Shown: positions 33,908-41,541 of the stretch, piece by piece
Position numbering within the stretch: the first letter of the stretch is position 1
Layout: each line of letters begins with the position of its first letter
Source of the DNA: an uncultured Bacilli bacterium
GTDB taxonomy: Bacteria; Bacillota_I; Bacilli_A; RF39; UBA660
Direction: 5' to 3'
Assembly: GCA_910587745.1 (NCBI GenBank)
Contig: CAJUNE010000003.1
Span: 1-57,571 of the forward strand
DNA length: 57,571 nucleotides
Notes under the pieces: generated by a model
What the model was told of the DNA's origin: nothing
The model's input: only the letters and a program-made list of their open reading frames with translations
Databases searched by the model: none
Position numbers and translations under genes: made by a program

Positions 33908-35659
33908 TTATTCTAGAACAGCCTTTATTCTTCTAACACCAGCACTACTAGCTTCTTCCTTTTTAATTCTAAAAACTCCTAGTACTCCTGTGTGTTCTAC
34001 ATGAGGTCCTCCGCATATTTCTTTTGATACATCACCAATACTATAAACATTAACAATATCAGCATATTTTTCTATAAACATCGCTTCTGCTCCACTATTT
34101 ACAGCATCATTCTTATTCATTGTTTCCATTGTAACTGGTAAATCCTCTTGAATCCATTTATTAACTAGTTCCTCAACTTGTTTTTTCTCTTCATCAGTAA
34201 GTTTATGATCACAAGAAAAGTCAAAGCGCATTCTTTCCTCGGTAATATTACTACCTTTTTGATGAACATTTTTATCAACTACAACTTTTAAAGCGGCATT
34301 AAGTAAATGTGTAGCTGTATGATATTTTGTTTCCATTTCTCCACTACTAGCTAAACCGCCCTTAAATTTACCCGCACTAGCTGTACGCGATAGTTCTTGA
34401 TGAGCCTTAAACTTTTCATAAAAGCCCTGAATATCAACTGTTAAACCCTTTTCTTGAGCCATTTCTTCTGTAAGTTCTATAGGAAAGCCATAAGTATCAT
34501 ATAATCTAAAAGCATTCTCTTTATCAATAATAGAATTATCAATATGACTAATTAATTTATCAAATTCTTTTAATCCTTTTTCCAAAGTACGATTAAACTT
34601 AATACTTTCATTTTTTAATACATCTAAAACAATTTCTTTGTTGTCTTTAATTTCAGAATAATAATCTTCATACTTTGCTATTACTTCTAAAGCTATAGGA
34701 AGAGTCCAGTTTGTATTAGTATCTATTCCTAACTTTTTACCATGTCTAATAGCCCTTCTAATAAGTCTCCGCAAAATATAACCTTGATCTGTATTACTAG
34801 GTTTTATTCCAGCATAATCTGCACTAATAAATACAGCAGTTCTAATATGATCGGCAATTATACGCATGCTAACTTCATTTTCATTATAAGTCTTTTTACT
34901 AACACTTTCTATTGCTTCTATTATTTCTTTCCAAATAGAAGTTTTATAATTATCATCAACATTTTCTAATACAGCAACAACACGTTCTAAGCCCATTCCT
35001 GTATCAACATTTTTCTGTTCAAGTTCTTCAATCGTACCATCAGCATTTTTACGATATTCCATGAAGACATTATTCCAGATTTCTACCCAGCGATCATCTT
35101 TAGGATCAAAAACCTTTGGTATATCCTCATCACTTCTAAAATAGAATATTTCTGTATCTCCACCACAAGGACCAGTATCTCCTGCAATCCAAAAATTATC
35201 TTCCAAACCTAAATAAGCAATTCGCTCTTCTGGGATTCCGAGCTCTCTCCAAATTGTAGCTGCTACTTCATCGCGTGGAATATCATCATTTCCTTCAAAA
35301 ACAGTTACTGCAAGTCTATCAACAGGTATATTCAAAACTTTGGTTAAAAATTCAAAACTATACTCAATACTTTCTTTTTTAAAATAATCTCCTAAACTCC
35401 AATTCCCAAGCATTTCAAAAAAAGTATGATGTGTCTTATCTCCAATTTCCTCTAAATCAGTTAATCTAACGCATTTTTGATAATCGCAAAGTCTTGTTCC
35501 TTCTGGATGTTTTTTGCCAAGTAAGTAAGGAATTAACGGTTGCATTCCTGCAGTATTAAATAAAACAGAAGGATCATTTTCAGGAATTAAAGGAGCACTT
35601 GGTATTTGTATATGTCCATTACTTTTAAAATAATCTATAAATTTATCTTTTAAATTCAT
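33908..35659 (-). CDS. alaS: Alanyl-tRNA synthetase, compact form
   Basis: Charges tRNA-Ala. Class II core is complete: MNLKDKFIDYFKSNGHIQIP, motif 2 FFEMLGNWSLGDYF, and NVDTGMGLERVVAVLENVDD. The editing domain is also present with zinc ligands HTATH (from His447) and CGGPH (Cys549). It ends at residue 583, about 290 short of a typical 870-residue AlaRS: the C-Ala/oligomerisation region is missing. The open frame closes with a stop codon, not a frameshift scar that I can see. One base overlap with the dNMP-kinase-like gene upstream. Confidence 0.94.
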   Translation of the reverse strand: MNLKDKFIDYFKSNGHIQIPSAPLIPENDPSVLFNTAGMQPLIPYLLGKKHPEGTRLCDYQKCVRLTDLEEIGDKTHHTFFEMLGNWSLGDYFKKESIEYSFEFLTKVLNIPVDRLAVTVFEGNDDIPRDEVAATIWRELGIPEERIAYLGLEDNFWIAGDTGPCGGDTEIFYFRSDEDIPKVFDPKDDRWVEIWNNVFMEYRKNADGTIEELEQKNVDTGMGLERVVAVLENVDDNYKTSIWKEIIEAIESVSKKTYNENEVSMRIIADHIRTAVFISADYAGIKPSNTDQGYILRRLIRRAIRHGKKLGIDTNTNWTLPIALEVIAKYEDYYSEIKDNKEIVLDVLKNESIKFNRTLEKGLKEFDKLISHIDNSIIDKENAFRLYDTYGFPIELTEEMAQEKGLTVDIQGFYEKFKAHQELSRTASAGKFKGGLASSGEMETKYHTATHLLNAALKVVVDKNVHQKGSNITEERMRFDFSCDHKLTDEEKKQVEELVNKWIQEDLPVTMETMNKNDAVNSGAEAMFIEKYADIVNVYSIGDVSKEICGGPHVEHTGVLGVFRIKKEEASSAGVRRIKAVLE

Positions 35660-36189
35660 TAATTCTCAACTCTTTCTATAAACTCAATAACTCTATTATC
35701 TAAAACATTTATATTATCATTAGTAATTGTAATATCAAAATTTCCATAATTTTCTAAAGCGGTTTCAGTCACATGAGTTTGCTCTTTTAAACTTAGCTCA
35801 CTTTTAGCAAATTGATTTACTACATAAATAGAATATACATTTTTAAAAGTCTTTTTCATTTCTTCAATTTCATCTGGAAATCTTACATCACTAATTATTA
35901 CTACATCATAATATAAAGAATAAACTTTTATATCTTCAATCATTCTATTAACAAGCATTTTAGGCATATCCATATTTTCTCTAATTGTTACACCTAATTC
36001 TTGTAAAAATTTTCTAGGCTTTGGTTCCTCACCATTCCAACCTAATATTTCATTAGCATATAATTTCAAATACTTACTATATTCCGTAATTATAGGTTTC
36101 TTTTTTAGGCTAAGATAATGTTCTCTAATAATCTTAGCAACCTCTCCTTTACCAGAGCCAGCTCTACCTGCTACTAAATACAATTTCAT
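35659..36189 (-). CDS. P-loop kinase, deoxynucleoside monophosphate kinase-like
   Basis: 176 residues. Walker A GRAGSGKGEVAKII, and a later SDVRFPDEIEEMKK, an arrangement like phage T4-type dNMP kinases. Soluble. The substrate is not determined. GGTGATTAGTT precedes the ATG. One base overlap with alaS. Confidence 0.74.
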   Translation of the reverse strand: MKLYLVAGRAGSGKGEVAKIIREHYLSLKKKPIITEYSKYLKLYANEILGWNGEEPKPRKFLQELGVTIRENMDMPKMLVNRMIEDIKVYSLYYDVVIISDVRFPDEIEEMKKTFKNVYSIYVVNQFAKSELSLKEQTHVTETALENYGNFDITITNDNINVLDNRVIEFIERVEN

Positions 36190-36223
36190 AACTAATCACC
36201 TACTAAAATTATAACATTAAATC

Positions 36224-36252
36224 AAAAAAAAAAGAAGATTTTTTTATCTTCT
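36224..36252 (-). terminator. Terminator of the transglutaminase-like gene
   Basis: 7-bp stem AGAAGAT/ATCTTCT with a long T run on the minus strand. Confidence 0.85.
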
Positions 36253-36258
36253 ATCACT

Positions 36259-37044
36259 TTAAGCCAAATGAGGTGCATATCTTTCAATGCTAAATTTTCT
36301 ACATTCAGTTTCTAAACGTTCAAAATAGTAATCCAAATCAATTTTCTTTTCTCTGATTAACTTTAATTCTGCTGTATCTAAAAGTTTAGCAGTATCATTA
36401 GCTCTTATAAAACCATTTAAGTAAATAGCCCAATTTTCCTCAGTGGCTCGAAAAAAGCCATTAATACCTAAATCCATAAAAAAATCTTCATTTCCAAAAC
36501 TAGCTGGACTCATAAAATTTTCTTTAAAATGGTAAATTACTTCTGGAATAAAGCGCGGAACTATTAAAAATTGTCTAAAAGTAGGATCAATGACATAGGC
36601 ATTACCATTAAAGATAGCAACAGCAAAAAAATGTGGAACTAGCTGAAGGCCTAAATTCTTAGTATGGATAATCATTACTTTTATACCCAAACTCTTACAT
36701 ATTTGATATACCATTATAGCTGCATATTTGCACAAATTCAAGCATGGATTTAAGTTAGTATACTCTATAAACCCACGTTCAAATAATTCATTATAAACTT
36801 CATTAACAATGTCACTAAATATAGGAATATTTATACTAAATAATGAATTTAAATCCCAATTAAAAACCCTCTTTTTCATAATACTGTTATCAAATTGTAA
36901 CCATAATATTCTTTTATCAATTTTAGATAATTCTTTTTCCTTTAAAAACAATTTAAGCCATAGTAATCTTATTCTTTCTCTCGCATTAACATCATTACAA
37001 TCAATATTTCCAATATCATTTATTATATCTTGAATTTCATTCAT
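36259..37044 (-). CDS. Transglutaminase-like (papain-fold) protein
   Basis: About 261 residues, soluble. The region NPCLNLCKYAAIMVY (Cys101/Cys105), then VPHFFAVAIFNGNAYVIDPT with His138 and Asp153, has the Cys-His-Asp order of transglutaminase-like cysteine proteins (compare HxW…DPT in the family). That reading is inference; the family name is not certain. ATG at 37044 follows AGGGGG by seven bases. It lies 20 bases after rplT's terminator on the same strand. Confidence 0.66.
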   Translation of the reverse strand: MNEIQDIINDIGNIDCNDVNARERIRLLWLKLFLKEKELSKIDKRILWLQFDNSIMKKRVFNWDLNSLFSINIPIFSDIVNEVYNELFERGFIEYTNLNPCLNLCKYAAIMVYQICKSLGIKVMIIHTKNLGLQLVPHFFAVAIFNGNAYVIDPTFRQFLIVPRFIPEVIYHFKENFMSPASFGNEDFFMDLGINGFFRATEENWAIYLNGFIRANDTAKLLDTAELKLIREKKIDLDYYFERLETECRKFSIERYAPHLA

Positions 37045-37063
37045 ATTAAATCCCCCTTTCATA

Positions 37064-37091
37064 AAAAATAAAAGACTCTATAAGAGCCTTA
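37064..37091 (-). terminator. Terminator of the infC-rpmI-rplT operon
   Basis: 8-bp stem AAGGCTCT/AGAGTCTT (37072-37079 with 37083-37090) and a T-rich tail on the minus strand; overlaps the rplT stop. Confidence 0.8.
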
Positions 37092-37631
37092 TTTTAAATT
37101 AGCAAGTAATTCGTCTTTTTTCATTGTAGAATAGCCTTTAACACCTTGTTCTTTAGCTATAGCTTTAAGTTCTGTTAAAGTCATTTCACTATAATCAGTA
37201 GCTTCTACCTTAGAAGCTTCTTTTTTAGTTTCTTTCTTCTCTTCTTTAGATTCTACAGCTTTCTTAACACCTTTACCGTTTAAAGCATTTTTACTAGTTT
37301 CTACTAATTTAGTAAATGCAGCTGGATTTTCAATAGCCATTTCGCTTAACATTTTACGGTTAATTTCGATTCCTGCTTTAGTTAACCCATTCATAAATTT
37401 AGAATAACTAATATCATTCATACGACAAGCTGCATTAATTCTTGTAATCCAAAGTTTACGAAAGTTTCTTTTATTTGCTTTTCTATCACGATAAGCATAT
37501 TCTCCACTATGAAATAATTGCTCTTGAGCAGTTTTATATAATCTATGTTTACTACCAAAGTAACCTTTAGCTTCTTTTAATACTTTTCTTCTTCTGTTTT
37601 TAGAAACAGTTCCACCTTTAACTCTTGTCAT
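37089..37631 (-). CDS. rplT: Ribosomal protein L20 with SAP/Rho_N-like C-terminal tail
   Basis: Binds 23S rRNA early in 50S assembly and, in Firmicutes, represses its own operon. Residues 1-118 are a normal L20 (TRVKGGTVSKNRRRKVLKEA, GSKHRLYKTAQEQLFHSGEY). About 60 residues follow that are absent from ordinary L20: a Lys/Glu linker, then the segment SEMTLTELKAIAKEQGVKGY, KDELLANLK, which resembles Rho_N/SAP-type helix-extended-loop-helix units. A near-identical segment ends S2 in this window. Last gene of infC-rpmI-rplT. Confidence 0.93.
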   Translation of the reverse strand: MTRVKGGTVSKNRRRKVLKEAKGYFGSKHRLYKTAQEQLFHSGEYAYRDRKANKRNFRKLWITRINAACRMNDISYSKFMNGLTKAGIEINRKMLSEMAIENPAAFTKLVETSKNALNGKGVKKAVESKEEKKETKKEASKVEATDYSEMTLTELKAIAKEQGVKGYSTMKKDELLANLK

Positions 37632-37643
37632 GTCTTAAACCTC

Positions 37644-37838
37644 CTATATGAAATCCTTTAATCTCTTAGCTTGCCCATCTGCTAAGACACCTTTATTTCT
37701 TCTTTGACGAACTTGTTTAGCTGAATCTTTATTTGTTTTATGATTTCCATTTCCTTGTTTGTAAGTTAAAGTATTATTTTTTTTCTTCTTTAAAACTTTA
37801 CTACTTGCTTTATGAGTTTTTTGTTTACACTTTGCCAT
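37644..37838 (-). CDS. rpmI: Ribosomal protein L35
   Basis: 64 residues, very basic, MAKCKQKTHKASSKVLKKKK in the usual L35 frame, ending RRNKGVLADGQAKRLKDFI. Between infC and rplT, the canonical order. Confidence 0.95.
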   Translation of the reverse strand: MAKCKQKTHKASSKVLKKKKNNTLTYKQGNGNHKTNKDSAKQVRQRRNKGVLADGQAKRLKDFI

Positions 37839-37853
37839 TTTTAATTCCTCCTA

Positions 37854-38381
37854 CTATTTTTTTGGTGCGAGTAACATAAACATTTGTCTACCTTCAAGTT
37901 TAGGTTGAGCTTCAATATTAGAAACCTCTTCTAAAGCTCCTGCAAATCTAAGTAAAACATCTTTACCTAATTCTGGTCTTGCCATTTGTCTACCTTTAAA
38001 GCGAATAAATGCTTTAATACGATGTCCTTTCACTAAATAATCTTTAGCATTTCTAACACGAGTATCAAAATCATGTACATCTATAGTTGTTGACAAACGA
38101 TATTCTTTTACTTCTTTGTTTGTTTCTCTTTGCTTTTTTTGTTGTTCTTTTAATTTTTTTTGTCTCTCATAACGGTATTTATTATAATCCATAATTTTAG
38201 CAACAGCCATATTACCATTATCATTCATTAAAACTAAATCTAAACCTGCATATCTTGCGAGTGTTAAAGCATCTTCTAATTTCTTTTGCCCCATTTGTTC
38301 TCCATTCGGACCAATAACCATCATAGACTCTGCTTTAATTTGCTCATTAATCGGTAAATCCTTATTCATATTTGTGTTTAT
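37854..38381 (-). CDS. infC: Translation initiation factor IF-3 (probable AUA start)
   Basis: Binds the 30S subunit, prevents 70S joining and checks start codons. N-domain and linker: NKDLPINEQIKAESMMVIGP, LDLVLMNDNGNMAVAKIMDY; C-domain KEYRLSTTIDVHDF, IRFKGRQMARPELGKDVLLR. An ATG at 38393 precedes GGAGGTG rather than following it. The codon AUA at 38379-38381 lies five bases after GGAGG and continues the IF-3 frame; rare start codons in infC are known and let IF-3 regulate itself. The next in-frame ATG (38369) is 15 bases away. Confidence 0.88.
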   Translation of the reverse strand: MNTNMNKDLPINEQIKAESMMVIGPNGEQMGQKKLEDALTLARYAGLDLVLMNDNGNMAVAKIMDYNKYRYERQKKLKEQQKKQRETNKEVKEYRLSTTIDVHDFDTRVRNAKDYLVKGHRIKAFIRFKGRQMARPELGKDVLLRFAGALEEVSNIEAQPKLEGRQMFMLLAPKK

Positions 38382-38397
38382 TTGCACCTCCATAATT

Positions 38398-38516
38398 AAA
38401 AAGGTAGAATATTCCTATTCCACCTAAAAGACATATTATAAACTTCATAACTGGCCTTTTACCTATGAACTCATATTCATCAGGTGGAATAAAATTCGCT
38501 TTCCTTCTTAAATTTC
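38398..38516 (-). promoter_or_regulatory. L20-type attenuator leader of infC-rpmI-rplT
   Basis: On the minus strand, a terminator AGGTGGAATA-GGAA-TATTCTACCT plus T run (38402-38425) lies before the ribosome binding site. An upstream TATTCCACCT (38482-38491) is a perfect complement to the terminator's left arm, so it can form an antiterminator instead. This is the design of Firmicutes L20 leaders (RF00558, from memory), where L20 controls readthrough. Confidence 0.78.
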
Positions 38517-38522
38517 TCATTA

Positions 38523-38551
38523 ATTATAGTATATTATATGTATAAAGTCAA
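38523..38551 (-). promoter_or_regulatory. Promoter of infC-rpmI-rplT
   Basis: TTGACT (38546-38551), 17-base spacer, TATAAT (38523-38528) on the minus strand. Confidence 0.85.
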
Positions 38552-38569
38552 GAATTTTTCTAATTTTTT

Positions 38570-39583
38570 CTAAAAACCTCTTTTTCTAGTTAAAAAGACA
38601 GTATCTTCTTCTCTGGCTTTAATATTAAAAATTTCTAAATCAAAAGCGCTATTTAAAGACCTATAAATCATTCCGTAAATATCTGAAGAAGTTAATCCAG
38701 CACTATTTTTTATTCCAAATTCCCCACTTAAATTATCTAAAGTATGGCAAAACCAATAATCAAATACCATTACACCATTATGATTTAGATTAATTTCAAA
38801 TATCTTCTTTAATCTATCTATAACTAATGCAAATTGATTAGAATCACTATTACATAAAATTTGAAAAATAAAAAGTAAAATATTTGTAATATCAATATAA
38901 TCATATTTTATTTCTGAGTGATCTTCCAAATATTCTAGAGCATCACCAAAAACAATATTTATTGAAGCCTTTTCTATTTTTTCTCTTATAGCATAATAAC
39001 CTTTCTTACTACTCAAATAAGTTATTAATGATTTATTTACTTTTAAATCATAATCAATCGCTTTAAAAAGATGATGCATTAAATCCTCTTTTGGATTTTT
39101 TGTCAATAAGATATCCCACGCATTAATATCAGCTTCATCATTTAAAGCTGGTTTCACACTTTTAAAAACATCATAAGACAAAAATTTATGACTATTACTA
39201 TCTAATAAAAAACGCTCATAATCAATCGCCGATAAAGTTTTAAAAGCAGCCAATCTTAATCTAAAAAATAATATTTGCAAATCATTATTTTCTAAAGCAG
39301 TTATATTTTTTATATCACGAGATAATAATTCAAGTAAAGTATCTCCTGTGCCTAAAATAATAAAGGCATTATTTACATCACTAGGTAAAGTTCTTTCTAA
39401 ATAATGTTGATTTTGTGTAGTAAAAATAAATGGTTTATCAATATAAACATCTGAATCTATCCCATCTCTGTTTATAACATTCTGTGCCTTAAAAAGAATA
39501 TCGGCACCCGGCATACTTTTAGGATAAACGCCAATACTATCTTTAAACATTCCAAATAGTCTATTCATCATTATTGGATCCAT
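38570..39583 (-). CDS. DUF3419-like protein, possible SAM-dependent transferase
   Basis: 338 residues, soluble. YLERTLPSDVNNAFIILGTG, then LLELLSRDIKNITALENNDL and a QLxxLxLKL-like continuation resemble the SAM-binding core of DUF3419/BtaA proteins, but this is a loose match from memory. The ATG at 39583 follows GAGG by nine bases; an ATG five codons earlier overlaps it. A consensus promoter with a dyad in its spacer lies upstream. Confidence 0.5.
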   Translation of the reverse strand: MDPIMMNRLFGMFKDSIGVYPKSMPGADILFKAQNVINRDGIDSDVYIDKPFIFTTQNQHYLERTLPSDVNNAFIILGTGDTLLELLSRDIKNITALENNDLQILFFRLRLAAFKTLSAIDYERFLLDSNSHKFLSYDVFKSVKPALNDEADINAWDILLTKNPKEDLMHHLFKAIDYDLKVNKSLITYLSSKKGYYAIREKIEKASINIVFGDALEYLEDHSEIKYDYIDITNILLFIFQILCNSDSNQFALVIDRLKKIFEINLNHNGVMVFDYWFCHTLDNLSGEFGIKNSAGLTSSDIYGMIYRSLNSAFDLEIFNIKAREEDTVFLTRKRGF

Positions 39584-39609
39584 ATAATCATTCCTCATTT
39601 CAAGGAAAG

Positions 39610-39638
39610 ATTATAACATAGCAAAAAAACTATGTCAA
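39610..39638 (-). promoter_or_regulatory. Consensus promoter with a dyad in the spacer
   Basis: TTGACA (39633-39638), 17 bases, TATAAT (39610-39615) on the minus strand. The inverted repeat ACATAG…CTATGT (39616-39621 and 39630-39635) fills the spacer, so a repressor could bind between the two elements. Confidence 0.7.
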
Positions 39639-39642
39639 AAAT

Positions 39643-40209
39643 CTACTTTGTATATTTTCTAGTAAAACCTAAATCATCTAGTATTTCTTTTAATCTAATT
39701 TCAAATTCTTCTATATTACCATTATTTAAAATATAATAATCTGCATATGCTATAGGACCACCTTTAGCAAGATTTTCTATTTCCGACATATCTCTATGCA
39801 TAGCCTCTTCATTAGTAAAAGGTCTCACATCTCTTTTTGCTAATCTCTCATACCTCAAAGCTCTATCTGCTATTACACAAATTACAGTTATAGCTTCACC
39901 AAACTCTTCTTTTAATATTTTAAGTTCATCCCAAGAATACAAACCATCAAGTACCACATTTGACTCTTCTGATAGTTCCTTAATTTTAGGCAAAAGTACT
40001 TTAGCATAAGCACCCATACCTAGTTCACTTCTAAGTCTCTCTCTCATCATTTTTTCATTCTCTGGAGTTACATCTAATCCTTCTTCTTTTAGTTTTTCCA
40101 TTGTAACCCCACCAAAATAAACTTTTTGATAACCAGTATTTTCTAAAAATTCACAAGCAACAGACTTACCCACTCCACACATTCCTACAATTGCAATAAT
40201 TTTATTCAT
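39643..40209 (-). CDS. P-loop kinase-like protein, UPF0200/CoaE-like
   Basis: 188 residues. Walker A MNKIIAIVGMCGVGKSVACEF, then YFGGVTMEKLKEEG, LRSELGMGAYAKVLLPKIKE and VVLDGLYSWDELKILKEEFG. The pattern resembles UPF0200 and dephospho-CoA-kinase-type NMP kinases. The substrate is not known; a true coaE cannot be asserted. The minus strand upstream has TATAAT (extended -10) around 40234. Confidence 0.72.
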   Translation of the reverse strand: MNKIIAIVGMCGVGKSVACEFLENTGYQKVYFGGVTMEKLKEEGLDVTPENEKMMRERLRSELGMGAYAKVLLPKIKELSEESNVVLDGLYSWDELKILKEEFGEAITVICVIADRALRYERLAKRDVRPFTNEEAMHRDMSEIENLAKGGPIAYADYYILNNGNIEEFEIRLKEILDDLGFTRKYTK

Positions 40210-40252
40210 ACTTCCACCATCCTTAAACCTATTATATCAAACAAAACCAAAA

Positions 40253-40282
40253 TAAAAAAGATTAATTAGCTTAATCTTTCTT
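40253..40282 (-). terminator. Terminator of rpsU-yqeY
   Basis: Stem AAAGATTA/TAATCTTT with a T-rich tail on the minus strand. Confidence 0.75.
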
Positions 40283-40706
40283 TAACAAGTTTACTAACTA
40301 AAGACATATCTGCATTAGTTATTTTTGTATTTAATTCCTTCATTATTAAACCCATATCTTTCATACTAGTTGGTTTAACAATATCAAAAACCTCATCAAT
40401 AACTTTTTTTATTTCTTCTTCAGTCATTTCTGCAGGCAAATAAACATTTAAAATTGCAACCTCATTTTCTAAAGATTCAACTTCTTCTTGCTTATCATAT
40501 TTTTGATATTCTACAATACTATCTTTTCTGGTTTTAACTTGTTTTTTTATTACTTTTATTACTTCCTCATCAGTTAACTCATGATCTTTACTTACAGCCT
40601 TAGCTTCTAAAAGTAAAGCACTTTTTAACATTCTCAATACTGATAATTTAAACTTATCACCATTTTTCATAGCTTCTTTTAAATCTTCAGATATTTTATT
40701 ATTCAT
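40266..40706 (-). CDS. yqeY: GatB/YqeY domain protein
   Basis: About 146 residues, helical, MNNKISEDLKEAMKNGDKFK, LRMLKSALLLEAKA, VEEVESLENEVAILNVYLPA, MKDMGLIMKELNTKI: the YqeY fold also found at the end of GatB. Its cellular role is unclear. It sits two positions after rpsU, the usual Firmicutes rpsU-yqeY pairing. ATG at 40706 follows AGGGTG; an upstream GTG abuts that site. Confidence 0.9.
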   Translation of the reverse strand: MNNKISEDLKEAMKNGDKFKLSVLRMLKSALLLEAKAVSKDHELTDEEVIKVIKKQVKTRKDSIVEYQKYDKQEEVESLENEVAILNVYLPAEMTEEEIKKVIDEVFDIVKPTSMKDMGLIMKELNTKITNADMSLVSKLVKERLS

Positions 40707-40717
40707 TATAATCACCC

Positions 40718-40903
40718 TTAATAATTTTTATGCTTTCTCGCATTTCTCATTTGTTCTTTCTTTTCATTTCTTCTACGAACGCCTGGTTTCTCATAATGTT
40801 TTTTCTTTTTTAACTCAGAAGGGACACCGCTACGGGCGAATTTAGTCTTAAACTTTTTGATTGCGCCATCAACGTTTCCATTTTGAACTACTACTTTAGT
40901 CAT
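40718..40903 (-). CDS. rpsU: Ribosomal protein S21
   Basis: 61 residues, TKVVVQNGNVDGAIKKFKTK, then RSGVPSELKKKKHYEKPGVR, S21 signature. Part of the 30S platform near the anti-SD. GAGGGA precedes the ATG, and a promoter lies just upstream. Confidence 0.95.
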   Translation of the reverse strand: MTKVVVQNGNVDGAIKKFKTKFARSGVPSELKKKKHYEKPGVRRRNEKKEQMRNARKHKNY

Positions 40904-40935
40904 TTATAAATCCCTCCCTTCATTTATCAATGTAT

Positions 40936-40964
40936 AGTATAACACCAAAAAAATCTAATTACAA
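40936..40964 (-). promoter_or_regulatory. Promoter of rpsU-yqeY
   Basis: TTGTAA (40959-40964), 17 bases, TATACT (40936-40941) on the minus strand. Confidence 0.7.
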
Positions 40965-40993
40965 GTAAATTAAATAGTTTTTTTCACGATTTT

Positions 40994-41182
40994 TTAAGAG
41001 TTTTCACTATAATCAACTATATCAATATGATAATCTTGAAGTTTAATTTTAATATCATTTTTAAGAGTATTTAAAAACTTTTGTTTATAGGTATTTACCA
41101 TTAAAGTAGTAAGCATCATCAAGATAAAAACTACAAAGAAAGAATAAACCATATACATCGAAGCAAACCCTCTCTTTTTCAA
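40994..41182 (-). CDS. Pilin-like small membrane protein
   Basis: About 62 residues: MKKRGFASMYMVYSFFVVFI, that is a KKRGF leader-type start directly followed by a hydrophobic helix (about 8-29) and a basic, then acidic soluble tail. The KxxGF plus helix shape resembles type IV pseudopilins, although the conserved Glu5 is absent. The start is a TTG at 41182, nine bases after AAGGAG; an earlier TTG abuts the site. Function unknown; com pseudopilin genes are not nearby. Confidence 0.55.
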   Translation of the reverse strand: MKKRGFASMYMVYSFFVVFILMMLTTLMVNTYKQKFLNTLKNDIKIKLQDYHIDIVDYSENS

Positions 41183-41207
41183 AACTATCAACTCCTTTTA
41201 AAATTAT

Positions 41208-41238
41208 AACAAAAAAGAGTTTAATTTAAAACCCTTTT
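41208..41238 (-). terminator. Terminator of the bacteriocin-type operon
   Basis: 10-bp stem AAAAGGGTTT/AAACTCTTTT (with one G-T pair), 6-base loop, T run on the minus strand, right after the third peptide gene. Confidence 0.82.
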
Positions 41239-41245
41239 TCATTTA

Positions 41246-41398
41246 TTAGCAATAATTTTTAGTTTTACCTCTACGAAGCGTAGAACCAATCTTTCTTCCA
41301 AAATCAAAGATTGTTTTAAAAGCAGAGATAACAGCATTTACAAGCGCTGCACTTACTCCACCATAAATTTTTTGAAGTTCTATATTATCTAATTTCAT
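41246..41398 (-). CDS. Double-glycine leader peptide C, bacteriocin-like, 50 aa
   Basis: Not in ordinary gene size range. MKLDNIELQKIYGG is a typical double-glycine leader (14 residues), and the mature part starts VSAALVNAVISAFKTIFDFG, continuing to a basic RKIGSTLRRGKTKNYC end with a terminal Cys. Cleavage after Gly-Gly by the C39 domain of the adjacent exporter is inferred. The ATG at 41398 overlaps the stop of peptide B (TAATG). Class II bacteriocin or secreted signal; function untested. Confidence 0.78.
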   Translation of the reverse strand: MKLDNIELQKIYGGVSAALVNAVISAFKTIFDFGRKIGSTLRRGKTKNYC

Positions 41399-41541
41399 TA
41401 GCACTTCTCCGGATGAAAATAGCCATAAACAACTGCGCTAATAAAAGTTAATCCAGCTGCAATTCCAAGTCCTAAAAACTTCAGAACAGTCCATCCTCCT
41501 CCTGTAATATTAGATAATTCATTAATACTAATATTTCTCAT
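41398..41541 (-). CDS. Double-glycine leader peptide B, bacteriocin-like, 47 aa
   Basis: MRNISINELSNITGG leader (15 residues) with the mature peptide starting GWTVLKFLGLGIAAGLTF, GxxxG-type spacing common in two-peptide bacteriocins, and ending YFHPEKC. The ATG at 41541 overlaps the stop of peptide A (TAATG), a tight translational coupling. GGAGGTATTAA lies upstream. Confidence 0.78.
   Translation of the reverse strand: MRNISINELSNITGGGWTVLKFLGLGIAAGLTFISAVVYGYFHPEKC

Noticed and set aside
38393..38516. Apparent 52-codon ORF in the infC leader (starting ATG at about 38517, with a hydrophobic stretch)
   Set aside because: Its ATG lies between the -10 element and the expected transcription start, and the same bases form the attenuator stems.
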